From NCBI GenBank assembly GCA_024762315.1, contig JANTHR010000007.1, forward strand, positions 1 to 48,178: 48,178 nt of DNA, written 5' to 3'. Shown here in pieces: positions 25,602-34,511 of the stretch. Origin of the DNA: Sulfurovum sp. (GTDB lineage: Bacteria; Campylobacterota; Campylobacteria; Campylobacterales; Sulfurovaceae). Every line of letters starts with the position of its first letter. Positions within the stretch are counted from its first letter, which is position 1. The notes beneath the pieces were generated by a model, which was not told the origin of the DNA, made no database searches, and saw nothing but the letters and a program-made list of their open reading frames with translations. Made by a program: the position numbers and the translations under genes.

Positions 25602-25678
25602 TGGTACACTCTACAGGATTCGAACCTGTGACCTTCGGTACCGCAAACCGATGCTCTATCCAGCTAAGCTAAGAGTGC
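25602..25678 (-). tRNA. tRNA-Arg (anticodon GCG)
   Basis: This is a 77-base cloverleaf with encoded CCA on the minus strand. The acceptor is GCACTCT/AGAGTGT (a G-T first pair). The anticodon stem is TCGGT/ACCGA with loop TTGCGGT, giving GCG for CGC/CGU codons. The T-arm is ACAGG-TTCGAAT-CCTGT. A GCG anticodon instead of the usual ACG means no A-to-I editing is needed here. Confidence 0.93.
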
Positions 25679-25710
25679 ACTGTTTTGTAGATGCGATATT
25701 TGGTGAGCGA

Positions 25711-25739
25711 ATTGTATCGAAAAAACCTTTATTTTTCAA
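25711..25739 (-). promoter_or_regulatory. Promoter of tRNA-Arg
   Basis: On the minus strand TTGAAA (25739-25734) and TACAAT (25716-25711) are separated by exactly 17 bases. They end about 33 bases before the tRNA 5' end. The -35 lies inside the last codons of the upstream glycosylase-like gene. Confidence 0.65.
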
Positions 25740-26427
25740 GTAAATTCATGGTGCCAAAGAGTTCCAAAGCATTTTCATTGTGAACAAATGTATGGTTATA
25801 AGGATGTTCCACCTCTATGGTTTCGAACATTTCAAGCCGAAGCTGCTTTTTCAATGCTTTGGCATGCGTTCCGAACAATATGAGCTTTGGGGCATCCTCC
25901 TGCAGTTGTTCTAAAAGTGCCTGCATAAAAGGTCTCCATGCTTTGACATGTTTGGAGGTGCTCTTTTTATCTGTAAAAATAAGTGCCGTATTTAAAAGCA
26001 GGACACCGTTCTTTTCAAAATTCATACGTAATTCCTGTATGGTATGAATGAGCTCTTCTTTGTTTATTTTCGCAATGGCTTCCTGGGAGAGATCCTCTTT
26101 TAGGTCACCCCTTGCAACCAGTGCCATCTTAATAAAATTCCGCAGACTTGTGGCACGGTTCACCTCTTTGCTTAAGCCCCTGTGCGAAAAAAGTGTTTTC
26201 ACCTTTTCATCAATGAATGCATATCCCCCTGCACTCTCTTTGCGAGGGTAAGGGTCCTGCCCAAAAAGGATATATTTTACGTTTTCTTTTTGAAGTGTTT
26301 TAAACGCGTTCAGATAGCGGGTTTTAGAAGGAAAATAGCCGTTATCTTCTTCCAAAAAGGCTTGGTATTCCCGGTCTAAACTCCCATAGGCTTGTGAGAG
26401 GACTGCTTCCCAGCTGCTATGAGGCAC
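25729..26427 (-). CDS. Uracil-DNA glycosylase-like protein (family 1 related)
   Basis: This 232-residue protein has the UDG-fold plan: the water-activating motif FGQDPYPRKESAGGYAFID (about 55-73), the central strand GVLLLNTAL, and a late histidine motif EHPYNHTF where family 1 enzymes have HPSPLS. The changed last motif and the GQDPYP in place of GQDPYH suggest a divergent member. Its preference for uracil in DNA is therefore uncertain. Base-excision repair is the likely field. The start is a GTG at 26427 that overlaps the end of the upstream coiled-coil gene by 11 bases. Confidence 0.75.
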   Translation of the reverse strand: MPHSSWEAVLSQAYGSLDREYQAFLEEDNGYFPSKTRYLNAFKTLQKENVKYILFGQDPYPRKESAGGYAFIDEKVKTLFSHRGLSKEVNRATSLRNFIKMALVARGDLKEDLSQEAIAKINKEELIHTIQELRMNFEKNGVLLLNTALIFTDKKSTSKHVKAWRPFMQALLEQLQEDAPKLILFGTHAKALKKQLRLEMFETIEVEHPYNHTFVHNENALELFGTMNLLEK

Positions 26428-26746
26428 CGGGGTGTTCTTTCTTGATCTTGTCGAACTTGATGATAAGTTCTATTTTATTGAGGGGAATACCCAATTTTTC
26501 AGAGATACTCTCTCTACTTTCTCCGGCTTCAACAAGCTGCATCACCTTATCATGCGCAGAGAGATTCTCAATGACATCTTTCACCGCTACACGTGAAGCC
26601 TCCAGATTGGAGATAGTTGTATCTTTGACGGCCAGAATTTCTTTGAGTCTTTTGACCTGCTCAGTCAATTTTCTGTTATTGTTGTATAAATATACCAATA
26701 TCAGCGCCAACACAAAAACCAATGCCAAAATAATAGTGTATTCCAT
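26417..26746 (-). CDS. Membrane-anchored coiled-coil protein, unknown
   Basis: This 109-residue protein has an N-terminal membrane anchor (residues 3-22). A coiled coil follows (about 23-65, NRKLTEQVKRLKEILAVKD). The C-terminal part, VMQLVEAGESRESISEKLGI, reads like a small helix-turn-helix used in many epsilon-group DUF6115-like proteins. No defined function is known to me. It starts one base after the prenyltransferase stop and overlaps the glycosylase-like gene, so it belongs to this minus-strand operon. Confidence 0.7.
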   Translation of the reverse strand: MEYTIILALVFVLALILVYLYNNNRKLTEQVKRLKEILAVKDTTISNLEASRVAVKDVIENLSAHDKVMQLVEAGESRESISEKLGIPLNKIELIIKFDKIKKEHPGAS

Positions 26747-27637
26747 CTAGCTCACCTCTATAATAATTAAAAATAGAAAAACAAAACCCAAATAGCCATT
26801 GACCGTAAAAAAGGCTCTGTCTATTTTTGTAAAGTCCTTATTGACAAGATAGTGCTCATAACCTAACATTATGGCAGAAAAAAGCACAGAAAGCCCGGCC
26901 CATACTCCCAACCCGGCATTCAGAACGAACAAGGCCCAGAATGCCACAGCCAGAATATGAAATACCTTTGCGATATGCATCGTATTCTTTGCACCAAAAC
27001 GTGAAGGGATGGAATGCAGATTATTGGCTTTGTCAAACTCTATGTCTTGCAAAGAGTAAAGCAGGTCAAACCCTGCCACCCAGAACATGACACCCGCTGC
27101 CAAATAGACAGACCATGCAGTGATCTCTCCGGAAACCGCTACCACTCCTGCTATGGGAGCCAAACCTAGGCTGACTCCAAGTATGAGGTGGGCGGCTGCA
27201 GAAAAACGTTTAAAGAGTGTATAGGCAGCCAATACCATCAAGATAGGCACTGCCAGCTTAAATGCCAGATCATTGATAAAATAGGCCACCATAATAAACA
27301 TGAGTGCATTGATAACTATAAACCCCAGCATCTGTGTATGACTGACCCTGCCGTCTACAGACGGGCGTCCTTTGGTACGTGGATTGAGAATGTCGATATC
27401 CCTGTCAAGATAGCGGTTGACCCCCATGGCAAAGTTACGTGCCGTCACGGCTGCAAGTGTCCCCAGAAAGAGTAATTTCCAACCAAACCATCCTGACCTG
27501 CTGTTCAAATAGGAAGCCACCACCATAGCAATAAAAATAAACGGTAACGAAAACACAGAGTGCTTGAACATCACCAATTCAGAAAAATCATTTAACTTCT
27601 CCAGAAAACCTTTTTTCTTTAACTGCTCACTGTTCAC
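26747..27637 (-). CDS. mqnP: UbiA-family prenyltransferase, probably MqnP of menaquinone synthesis
   Basis: This integral membrane enzyme attaches a polyprenyl chain to an aromatic acid. The 296 residues form eight or nine membrane helices. The two Asp-rich motifs NRYLDRDIDILNPRTKGRP (about 73-91) and YSLQDIEFDKANNLHSIP hold Mg-diphosphate. Campylobacterota make menaquinone by the futalosine route, where the UbiA homologue is MqnP; that assignment is by family and phylum, not by a unique motif. The start used is a GTG at 27637 that lies in a short repeat tract; the true start could be a few codons away. It follows pssA by 16 bases. Confidence 0.88.
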   Translation of the reverse strand: MNSEQLKKKGFLEKLNDFSELVMFKHSVFSLPFIFIAMVVASYLNSRSGWFGWKLLFLGTLAAVTARNFAMGVNRYLDRDIDILNPRTKGRPSVDGRVSHTQMLGFIVINALMFIMVAYFINDLAFKLAVPILMVLAAYTLFKRFSAAAHLILGVSLGLAPIAGVVAVSGEITAWSVYLAAGVMFWVAGFDLLYSLQDIEFDKANNLHSIPSRFGAKNTMHIAKVFHILAVAFWALFVLNAGLGVWAGLSVLFSAIMLGYEHYLVNKDFTKIDRAFFTVNGYLGFVFLFLIIIEVS

Positions 27638-27651
27638 TGTTACTGCTCACT
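27620..27651. repeat. GTGAACA/GTGAGCA short repeat tract at the prenyltransferase start
   Basis: On the minus strand the tract reads GTGAGCAGTAACAGTGAACA followed by GTGAGCAGTT. It covers the gap after pssA and the GTG start plus the first residues (NSEQ) of the prenyltransferase. The units resemble those at 13035-13069 and 6918-6948. Confidence 0.55.
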
Positions 27652-27653
27652 TT

Positions 27654-28211
27654 CTATGGGTGCGGGATTTTAAGTTTAGAGTTCATGGACCAGGCGATCA
27701 CGATCACCAGAAGGGTAATAATGCTTACTGATGTAATAATGCCATTACTGAAAAGCAAATAGAGCACCCACAGCAAGATTGCTCCAAGAGGTGTAGGCAC
27801 CCCCTCAAAATACTTAGCCACCTCTCCGGCATCTACTTTGAGATTGAACTCTATTAGTCTTCTCAGCCCTGAGATGATGTAGGCTATAAACACCAATCCT
27901 ACGATCAATTCTTCCACACCGCTTGTCATACCGCTTTTAAGTGCATAAAAAAGTAGAAATGGCGGCATTACCACAAAAGAGAGGAAATCTGCAAAACTGT
28001 CCAGTTGTATACCGAATTCTGTAGAAAGATTGTATTTACGTGCCAATTTTCCGTCAATGATATCACAGGCACCTGCCATCCATGCCAGGATAATAGCTGT
28101 AAAGAAATCGCCTTTTACGATAAAGTAGATCGCCACTACACCCAATGCCACATTCAGATATGTGACCAGATTTGCTATATTAAAACGATTGTTCTTGTCA
28201 AAAAGATCCAT
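27654..28211 (-). CDS. pssA: CDP-diacylglycerol--serine O-phosphatidyltransferase
   Basis: This membrane enzyme makes phosphatidylserine, precursor of phosphatidylethanolamine. The 185 residues contain the CDP-alcohol phosphotransferase motif in CDIIDGKLARKYNLSTEFG then QLDSFADFLSF (DGxxAR...G...DSxxD). The VVMPPFLLFY segment that follows is typical of type II PssA, not of PgsA. Six or so membrane helices are seen. The ATG at 28211 is preferred over one at 28226 because AAGGAATAG lies between them. The gene diverges from miaA and leads the run to the prenyltransferase. Confidence 0.87.
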   Translation of the reverse strand: MDLFDKNNRFNIANLVTYLNVALGVVAIYFIVKGDFFTAIILAWMAGACDIIDGKLARKYNLSTEFGIQLDSFADFLSFVVMPPFLLFYALKSGMTSGVEELIVGLVFIAYIISGLRRLIEFNLKVDAGEVAKYFEGVPTPLGAILLWVLYLLFSNGIITSVSIITLLVIVIAWSMNSKLKIPHP

Positions 28212-28354
28212 TCTATTCCTTATCATCTAAAGTAGTATTTTACCTTTTTTGGGGTTATGGTATGATTACGCTATGACAAGAATTATAAGTATTAAAATAC
28301 ATTGCAACATATCACTAAATGATTTGTGTAAAATTCAGTACAGTGAGGCACTCC

Positions 28355-29257
28355 ATGCCAAATCTTGAACATATCAAGCAATTGGCACTCATTGGCTCAA
28401 CAGCATCAGGTAAAACCTCTCTTGCCATTAAGGCAGCACAACACCTGGATGCACATATACTCTCTTTGGATTCACTCTCCATTTATAAAGAGATTGACAT
28501 CGTATCAGCCAAGCCGACCCCGGAAGAACGACAGGGGATCAAACATTTTGGTATCGACTGCATTTACCCAAATGAAGATTTTGATGTAACGACTTTTATA
28601 GGCCTGTATCATGAAGTCTACAGAAGGTGTCAGGAGGAAAAGAAGAATCTTGTCATTGTCGGCGGTACCAGTTTTTATCTCAAGATGCTCTTAGAAGGTG
28701 TGAGCGAACTGCCTTTTATAAGCGAGGAGATAAAAAATGAGACCAATAAATATCTGCTTGATCTTCCCAAAACTTATACATGGCTGCTTGATCTTGATCC
28801 GGAGCATATGTCCAAAATAAAGAGTAATGACAGCTACCGTATAGAAAAAGCACTCAATATTTATTTGGAAACCGGACAGATACCGTCTGAGTATTTTAAG
28901 ACTTATCCCCCTCAGCCTGTGATCACCGCTTCTTTACCCATCTACCAGATCGAGTGGAAGAGAGAAATATTGCGTGAACGTATCGCTTTACGTACCAAAA
29001 TAATGGTAGAAAATGGATTGATAGATGAGATATGCGGGTTAGAGAAAAAATATTCACGTACTCCCCATTGCATGAAAGCCATAGGTATTAAAGAGACTTT
29101 GGCTTATCTTGACGGCATCTATTCTAAAAATGAGATGATTGAAAAGATCACTACGAATACTGCACGTCTTGCCAAAAGACAAAAGACATTCAACAGTTCC
29201 CAGTTTGAAAATGTAACAAAGGGAAGTGTGAGAGAGTTGGAGAAAATACTTTTGTAG
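28355..29257 (+). CDS. miaA: tRNA dimethylallyltransferase MiaA
   Basis: This enzyme transfers dimethylallyl to A37 of tRNAs reading UNN codons, the substrate step for MiaB encoded at 14.6-15.9 kb. The 300 residues include the P-loop IGSTASGKTSLA (about residues 12-23), LDSLSIYKEIDI, SAKPTPEE, and the VGGTSFYLKMLLEG signature. AIGIKETLAYL and TARLAKRQKTF lie near the end. The ATG at 28355 is favoured because GTGAGGCACTCC precedes it; an in-frame ATG at 28319 has no ribosome site. Its TAG stop is part of a palindrome. Confidence 0.94.
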   Translation: MPNLEHIKQLALIGSTASGKTSLAIKAAQHLDAHILSLDSLSIYKEIDIVSAKPTPEERQGIKHFGIDCIYPNEDFDVTTFIGLYHEVYRRCQEEKKNLVIVGGTSFYLKMLLEGVSELPFISEEIKNETNKYLLDLPKTYTWLLDLDPEHMSKIKSNDSYRIEKALNIYLETGQIPSEYFKTYPPQPVITASLPIYQIEWKREILRERIALRTKIMVENGLIDEICGLEKKYSRTPHCMKAIGIKETLAYLDGIYSKNEMIEKITTNTARLAKRQKTFNSSQFENVTKGSVRELEKILL

Positions 29258-29281
29258 GGTGCGGTGGCCACCGTACCCTAC
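29254..29281. terminator. 14-bp-arm palindrome between miaA and nuoN
   Basis: GTAGGGTGCGGTGG and CCACCGTACCCTAC pair with a single mismatch and no loop. The left end supplies the miaA TAG stop. It separates convergent miaA and the 17-kb nuo operon and is the best copy of the GTAGGGTG palindrome family in the window. Confidence 0.7.
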
Positions 29282-29284
29282 GAA

Positions 29285-30775
29285 TTAATATCCACTTGCA
29301 CTGATCATATAGTACAAGTAAGAGATCAGCGGTTGTATATAGAAGATCGATCCAATGGTTGCTATCGTCGCCAGTCCTATCACTGCCATAAGCGGCTTTG
29401 AAAGGTTATAGTAAACGGTATCTACACTTTTGACCGGCTCTTTGAGGAACATAAATACGATCAATTTTAGGTAATAGTATGCTGCTATAGCAGAGTTTAG
29501 ACCCATTACGATCGCCAACCATACATATCCGGAATTTACTGCTGCCTGCATAACGTAGATCTTACCCCAGAAGACAGAGAAAGGAGGCACACCTGCAAGA
29601 GAAAGCATGAACAGTCCCATGATCACAGCACCTATTGGCATAATATTGATAAGTCCTGCAAATTTCTCATAAGGATTGTCATATCTGGCACTGAATCGTC
29701 TCACTTTATGACGGGAGATCCATAACATCGCAAAGGCTCCAAGGTTCGTGAACATAAAGAGTGCGTAGTAAAGGAATATCGCTGTTGTTCCTTCTGTTGT
29801 ATCCAGTGCCAATGCCGCCATAATGAAACCGGCGTGCGAGATGGATGAATATGCTAGCATACGTTTTACATCTTCCTGTACCAGTGCCATGATGTTTGCC
29901 AATGTCATAGTAAGTACTGCCATTACCAAAATAACAATTCTGACCCACTCAATACCAAGATCAATGTACATCCCGAAAATTCTGATAGAAACAACAAATG
30001 CTGCTATCTTCGGCACAACCGACATATACCCTGCAAGTGGTGCAGATGCACCTTCATAGACATCCGGTGCCCAGGTATGGAACGGAAAAAGCGAAAGCTT
30101 AAATGCAAAGGCAGCGAGTAACAGTACTGAAGCACCGAAGATAGAGATCATGATCCCAGTTTCATTTAAACGTACAGCTAGTACTTCTGCTACTTTATAA
30201 AGTTCAATACTTCCTGTGAGCCCGTAGATCACTGCAGAACCCATTGCATAGAATGCAGCAGCAAGTGCACCCATAGTAAAGTATTTCACCGCAGCCTCAT
30301 AAGAGTTTGCTCTGTTATGAAGCGCAATCAGTGTATAGAGTGCAAGCGATGCTGTTTCAATACCTACAAAGATAAGAATAAGGTTGTCACTTGTCACCAT
30401 GAACTGGAATCCTGCGATCATGAACAAGAAGAGTGCAAAGAATTCAGGATAGGAATACTCATGGAACCTTTTTGATGTCAACGCAAGCGGAATGAAGATC
30501 ATGGACCCTACAATAATCATGAGCTGTGAAATAATGGAAATTCCATCGATCAGCATCACATCAAAGAATCCGCGTTCGTTGACATTAAGTCCAAGTACGG
30601 CACCAAAGTCTATCACTAACATCAGAAGTGTCAACATCACATAAAGAGATTTATGTAATTTATCATTGACAAGGTCAAGTACTAAAATGATCAATCCGCC
30701 TGCTATTGCAATAAGCATCGGTGCAAGCGTAATAAGATTAAGACTTTCCAGACTTACATTAATAGGCTGTAACAT
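29285..30775 (-). CDS. nuoN: Complex I subunit NuoN
   Basis: This is one of the three antiporter-like proton-pumping subunits of the membrane arm. The 496 residues form about 14 membrane helices. The proton-path Glu and Lys residues lie in FVGIETASLALYTL and FAFKLSLFPFHTWAPDVYEG, and DVKRMLAYSSISHAGF and LAGVPPFSVFWGK follow. It is the last nuo gene. Its start codon shares a base with the nuoM stop (TAATG), and a strong palindrome follows its end. Confidence 0.96.
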   Translation of the reverse strand: MLQPINVSLESLNLITLAPMLIAIAGGLIILVLDLVNDKLHKSLYVMLTLLMLVIDFGAVLGLNVNERGFFDVMLIDGISIISQLMIIVGSMIFIPLALTSKRFHEYSYPEFFALFLFMIAGFQFMVTSDNLILIFVGIETASLALYTLIALHNRANSYEAAVKYFTMGALAAAFYAMGSAVIYGLTGSIELYKVAEVLAVRLNETGIMISIFGASVLLLAAFAFKLSLFPFHTWAPDVYEGASAPLAGYMSVVPKIAAFVVSIRIFGMYIDLGIEWVRIVILVMAVLTMTLANIMALVQEDVKRMLAYSSISHAGFIMAALALDTTEGTTAIFLYYALFMFTNLGAFAMLWISRHKVRRFSARYDNPYEKFAGLINIMPIGAVIMGLFMLSLAGVPPFSVFWGKIYVMQAAVNSGYVWLAIVMGLNSAIAAYYYLKLIVFMFLKEPVKSVDTVYYNLSKPLMAVIGLATIATIGSIFYIQPLISYLYYMISASGY

Positions 30776-32301
30776 TACTTAACCTCCTTTGTTGATTTGG
30801 CTTCTTTTATCATATCTTTAGCCCCATGTGTAATAGCTTTTTCATCCATAAATGTCAACATTGCTTTGACTGAATGATCGATCGGAGCAAGTACCGGCTT
30901 AGGATACACACCCAGCCAAACAACAATAAGCACCAACGGTATCAAGGACCATGTCTCTTTTGCATCAAGGTCTTTGAGTGTTTTGTTCGCCTCATTGGTA
31001 ACAGGTCCAAAGAAACTCTTTTTGTATACTGCCAGCATATAGATGGCTCCTATAATAATGGATGTACCTGCAAGCACTGTCATAATCGGCGAAACTTGGT
31101 AGAAACCAAGAAGTACCAGGAACTCCCCAACAAAACCGATTGTCAGAGGCAATCCGACTGCTGCCATTAGCATAATACCAAAGATCACCGCATACTTAGG
31201 CATTACGGATGCAAGTCCGCCGAATTCATCCATCATTTTTGTATGTCTTCTGTCATAGATTACACCTACTAGCATAAACAGTGCACCCGACACGATACCA
31301 TGAGAGAGCATTTGGAAGACAGACCCCCCGATACCTTCTGCATTCATAGCAAAGATACCAAGCATGATAATACCCATATGTGAAACTGATGAATATGCTA
31401 TCACTTGTTTCATATCTTTTTGGGCATATGCGACCATGGCCGTATAGATAACCATAATAATGGAGAGTACTGCGATCGGCGTGATCATCATAACGGATGC
31501 ATCCGGGAACATAGGAAGCGAGAATCTTACAAATCCGTAGGTACCCATTTTAAGAAGTACCGCAGCAAGTATCACTGAACCAATCGTCGGTGCCTGACCG
31601 TGCGCATATGGTAGCCATGTATGGAATGGGAACATCGGTACCTTGATCGCAAAACCAAGGAAGAATGCTGCAAACAACCATAACTGGTAATTGACAGGCA
31701 GTACCAACGCATACCAGTCTGTGATCGCAAAGCTCCATACCCCGGTAAGGTTATGATATACATACGCTACGAAAAGCATACCTACCAGCATGATCAATGA
31801 GCCCGTAAAGGTATAGAGGAAGAACTTGATCGAAGCATAAACTCTCAAAGGTCCACCCCATGCACCGATGATATAGAGCATCGGAACCAATGAAAGTTCC
31901 CAGAAAAGATAGAAGATGATCGCATCAAGCGCAACAAATACACCTACCATTGTCATTTCAAGAAAAAGAAGTGTAACGATCATATTCTTCACGTTTTCTG
32001 TAATACTCATACTCATCATACCGATCAGTGTCATAAGCGTTGCCATAATAATAATAAACAGTGAAATACCGTCAACTCCCAGGTAATAGGTAACACCGAA
32101 ATCCGGGATCAAAGGGATCAACTCCACAAATTGCATTCCTGCATTGGCAGTATCAAAACTGAACCATAGCCACAAGGAGAGTAAAAACTCTATCGCTGCT
32201 ACAGTGATACCATAGGCTCTAGCACTCTCTTTATCTACAACAAATCCTAACAATCCAGCGATTGCCGGGAAAAATACTAATACACTTAAAATATTATCCA
32301 T
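30775..32301 (-). CDS. nuoM: Complex I subunit NuoM
   Basis: This antiporter-like membrane subunit has 508 residues and about 14 helices. The conserved Glu is in FYLFWELSLVPMLY, and the Lys and following residues are in GFAIKVPMFPFHTWLPYAH. DMKQVIAYSSVSHMGI and LPLTIGFVGEFLVL are the later signatures. It shares a base with nuoN and begins 9 bases after the nuoL stop. It acts with NuoL and NuoN in proton translocation. Confidence 0.97.
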   Translation of the reverse strand: MDNILSVLVFFPAIAGLLGFVVDKESARAYGITVAAIEFLLSLWLWFSFDTANAGMQFVELIPLIPDFGVTYYLGVDGISLFIIIMATLMTLIGMMSMSITENVKNMIVTLLFLEMTMVGVFVALDAIIFYLFWELSLVPMLYIIGAWGGPLRVYASIKFFLYTFTGSLIMLVGMLFVAYVYHNLTGVWSFAITDWYALVLPVNYQLWLFAAFFLGFAIKVPMFPFHTWLPYAHGQAPTIGSVILAAVLLKMGTYGFVRFSLPMFPDASVMMITPIAVLSIIMVIYTAMVAYAQKDMKQVIAYSSVSHMGIIMLGIFAMNAEGIGGSVFQMLSHGIVSGALFMLVGVIYDRRHTKMMDEFGGLASVMPKYAVIFGIMLMAAVGLPLTIGFVGEFLVLLGFYQVSPIMTVLAGTSIIIGAIYMLAVYKKSFFGPVTNEANKTLKDLDAKETWSLIPLVLIVVWLGVYPKPVLAPIDHSVKAMLTFMDEKAITHGAKDMIKEAKSTKEVK

Positions 32302-32310
32302 CTCTTCTCC

Positions 32311-34209
32311 TTAACCTAACATCGCCGAGAGTGCTGCAACTACCAAGAGCAATACGCCACCAACAGCCATCCAATTCAGATAGTTTGAAAGGTTACCTGT
32401 TTGCATCTTTCTTGAACCGTCACCACTTTTATAAAGAAGTTTGGCAATGCCGTCTACCGTTGCATCGACAATCTTCATATCTACATCTTTCCACATATGT
32501 TCAGAAATCATCGCATACGGTTTGGAGATGAACTCTTCATACAAATTCGGAATATAGTATTGATTCGCAAGGAGTTTGTAGATAAAGCTGTTTTCAACTT
32601 TCTCATCTCTTACAAGTTTTTTAGCATATTTTTTGTATGCCAATATAATACCACTTACTGCAAAAGCAAGAACCACAAGGCCCAATAGCCATGCAATATG
32701 ATGTGTATGTTCACTCATGTGATATTCCGGCAGGAGCTTGGTCACAAAATGCTCAAAGCTTCCCATTCCAAACCCTGCAATGACTGCCAAAATGGCTAAG
32801 GGTGACATTGCAACAAGTACGAACTTGTACATTTCATGAGGGTGAATACCAAATGCTTTATATCTTTCATCACCTTCAAAGGTCAGGAATACCTGCCTGA
32901 AACTATAGAAGGCCGTCATACCTGCAGTGACCACCAAGATGGCCCAGAGTACCAGGGTACCCTCATTAAATGCTGTCTCAATGATCGCATCCTTGGAAAA
33001 GAAACCTGCGAAGAACGGGATTCCTGCCAATGCAAGTGAAGCAACACCCATATAGATATAGGTCCACTTCATTGTTTTTTTCAATCCACCCATTTTAAAG
33101 ATGTCAAGCTCATCATGCATTGCATGCATCACGTTACCTGCACCAAGGAACAGCAGTGCTTTGAAGAATGCGTGTGCCGCAAGATGGAACAGTGCGATCC
33201 AATAGGCACCAAGTCCTGCAGCAGCGAACATATACCCCAACTGAGAGAGTGTTGAGAATGCAATAATTCTTTTCAAATCCCTGTTCACCAGTGCCATAGA
33301 TGCCGCAAAGAATGCAACAAATGTACCAAGCGCTGCGATAAAGTAACTTATTTCAGGTGTCATAGAGAACAGAGGGTTGGCTCTGACCACCAGGAATACC
33401 CCTGCTGTTACCATGGTAGCTGCGTGAATCAATGCAGAAACAGGTGTAGGCCCCTCCATGGCATCTGTAAGCCATGTATGGAGCGGGAATTGTGCTGATT
33501 TACCCATTGCTCCGATAAAGAGCGCAACAGCCGCAGCATTAAGGATCGTTCCGCTTAGCTGAGGCAGTGCAGAGAAAACAACATCGTATTGAAGGCTTCC
33601 TACGTTCCAGTAGAGGATAAAGAGTCCGATCAGCATACCAAGGTCAGCGATCCGGTTCATGATAAATGCCTCATTTGCCGCCCATGATGGAGAAATAGAA
33701 GGATTTTCTTCTCTTGTGACATCTGCTTTGTGATACCAGAAACCAATAAGCAGCCAAGAACAGACACCAACTCCTTCCCACCCGATAAAGAGTCCTGCGA
33801 AGTTATCTGACATGACAAGGATCATCATGGAGAAAACGAATGCTGACAGATAGGAGAAAAATCTGTTGAAACTCTTATCATGATCCATATATCCTATAGA
33901 ATAGATATGAACGACTGTTGAGACCAATGTGACAACTGTCATCATGGTTACAGAGACCTGATCCACTATGAAACCGAACGGGATCGTCAGATCACCTGCA
34001 GAGATCCATTCCATCATTGTTACATGGATACTGGCACCTGTATGGTAGACATGGTATGCCAATGTTGCAGAGGCAACAAATGAGATGAAAAGCAGCATGG
34101 AAGCTACAATTCCTACAAATGTCTGCCTTGGACTCATGCCGAAAAGCGCTGAGAACATAGAGCTTGCAAACGGAGCAAAAAGTGCTATATATACTAAAGA
34201 TTCCATCAT
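32311..34209 (-). CDS. nuoL: Complex I subunit NuoL
   Basis: This is the most distal proton-pumping subunit, 632 residues with about 16 helices. A long C-terminal amphipathic lateral helix is expected around residues 520-590, where LYEEFISKPYAMISEHMWKD is seen. The family motifs are FIGWEGVGVCSWLLIGFW, GKSAQFPLHTWLTDAMEGPT and DLKRIIAFSTLSQLGYM. Its ATG shares a base with the nuoK stop, implying translational coupling. Confidence 0.97.
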   Translation of the reverse strand: MMESLVYIALFAPFASSMFSALFGMSPRQTFVGIVASMLLFISFVASATLAYHVYHTGASIHVTMMEWISAGDLTIPFGFIVDQVSVTMMTVVTLVSTVVHIYSIGYMDHDKSFNRFFSYLSAFVFSMMILVMSDNFAGLFIGWEGVGVCSWLLIGFWYHKADVTREENPSISPSWAANEAFIMNRIADLGMLIGLFILYWNVGSLQYDVVFSALPQLSGTILNAAAVALFIGAMGKSAQFPLHTWLTDAMEGPTPVSALIHAATMVTAGVFLVVRANPLFSMTPEISYFIAALGTFVAFFAASMALVNRDLKRIIAFSTLSQLGYMFAAAGLGAYWIALFHLAAHAFFKALLFLGAGNVMHAMHDELDIFKMGGLKKTMKWTYIYMGVASLALAGIPFFAGFFSKDAIIETAFNEGTLVLWAILVVTAGMTAFYSFRQVFLTFEGDERYKAFGIHPHEMYKFVLVAMSPLAILAVIAGFGMGSFEHFVTKLLPEYHMSEHTHHIAWLLGLVVLAFAVSGIILAYKKYAKKLVRDEKVENSFIYKLLANQYYIPNLYEEFISKPYAMISEHMWKDVDMKIVDATVDGIAKLLYKSGDGSRKMQTGNLSNYLNWMAVGGVLLLVVAALSAMLG

Positions 34210-34511
34210 TATCCCCTCATATTCGCAAGATCATCAAGATCAAGGCTTCCATATCTTTTATACAGTACGATCAAAATACCAAGTCCGACTGCTACTTCAC
34301 TCGCCGCGATAGCGATCACGAAAAATGCAAACATTTGGCCTGTCAGATCATTGTAATAATGTGAGATCGCTGCAAATGCAATATTTACTGCATTGAGCAT
34401 CACTTCTGTTGCGAAGAAAAGCATTAAAAGATTTCTTCTTCTTAGCACACCCACTAATCCTATGGAAAAGATGAGCGCTGAGACGACAAGGTAATGAGTT
34501 AAACCTATCAT
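34209..34511 (-). CDS. nuoK: Complex I subunit NuoK
   Basis: This 100-residue membrane subunit has three helices. It contains the two buried Glu residues of the proton path (FFATEVMLNAVNIAF and AIAASEVAVGLGIL) and the RRNLLMLF turn. It overlaps nuoJ by ATGA and nuoL by one base, so all three are translationally coupled. Confidence 0.96.
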   Translation of the reverse strand: MIGLTHYLVVSALIFSIGLVGVLRRRNLLMLFFATEVMLNAVNIAFAAISHYYNDLTGQMFAFFVIAIAASEVAVGLGILIVLYKRYGSLDLDDLANMRG

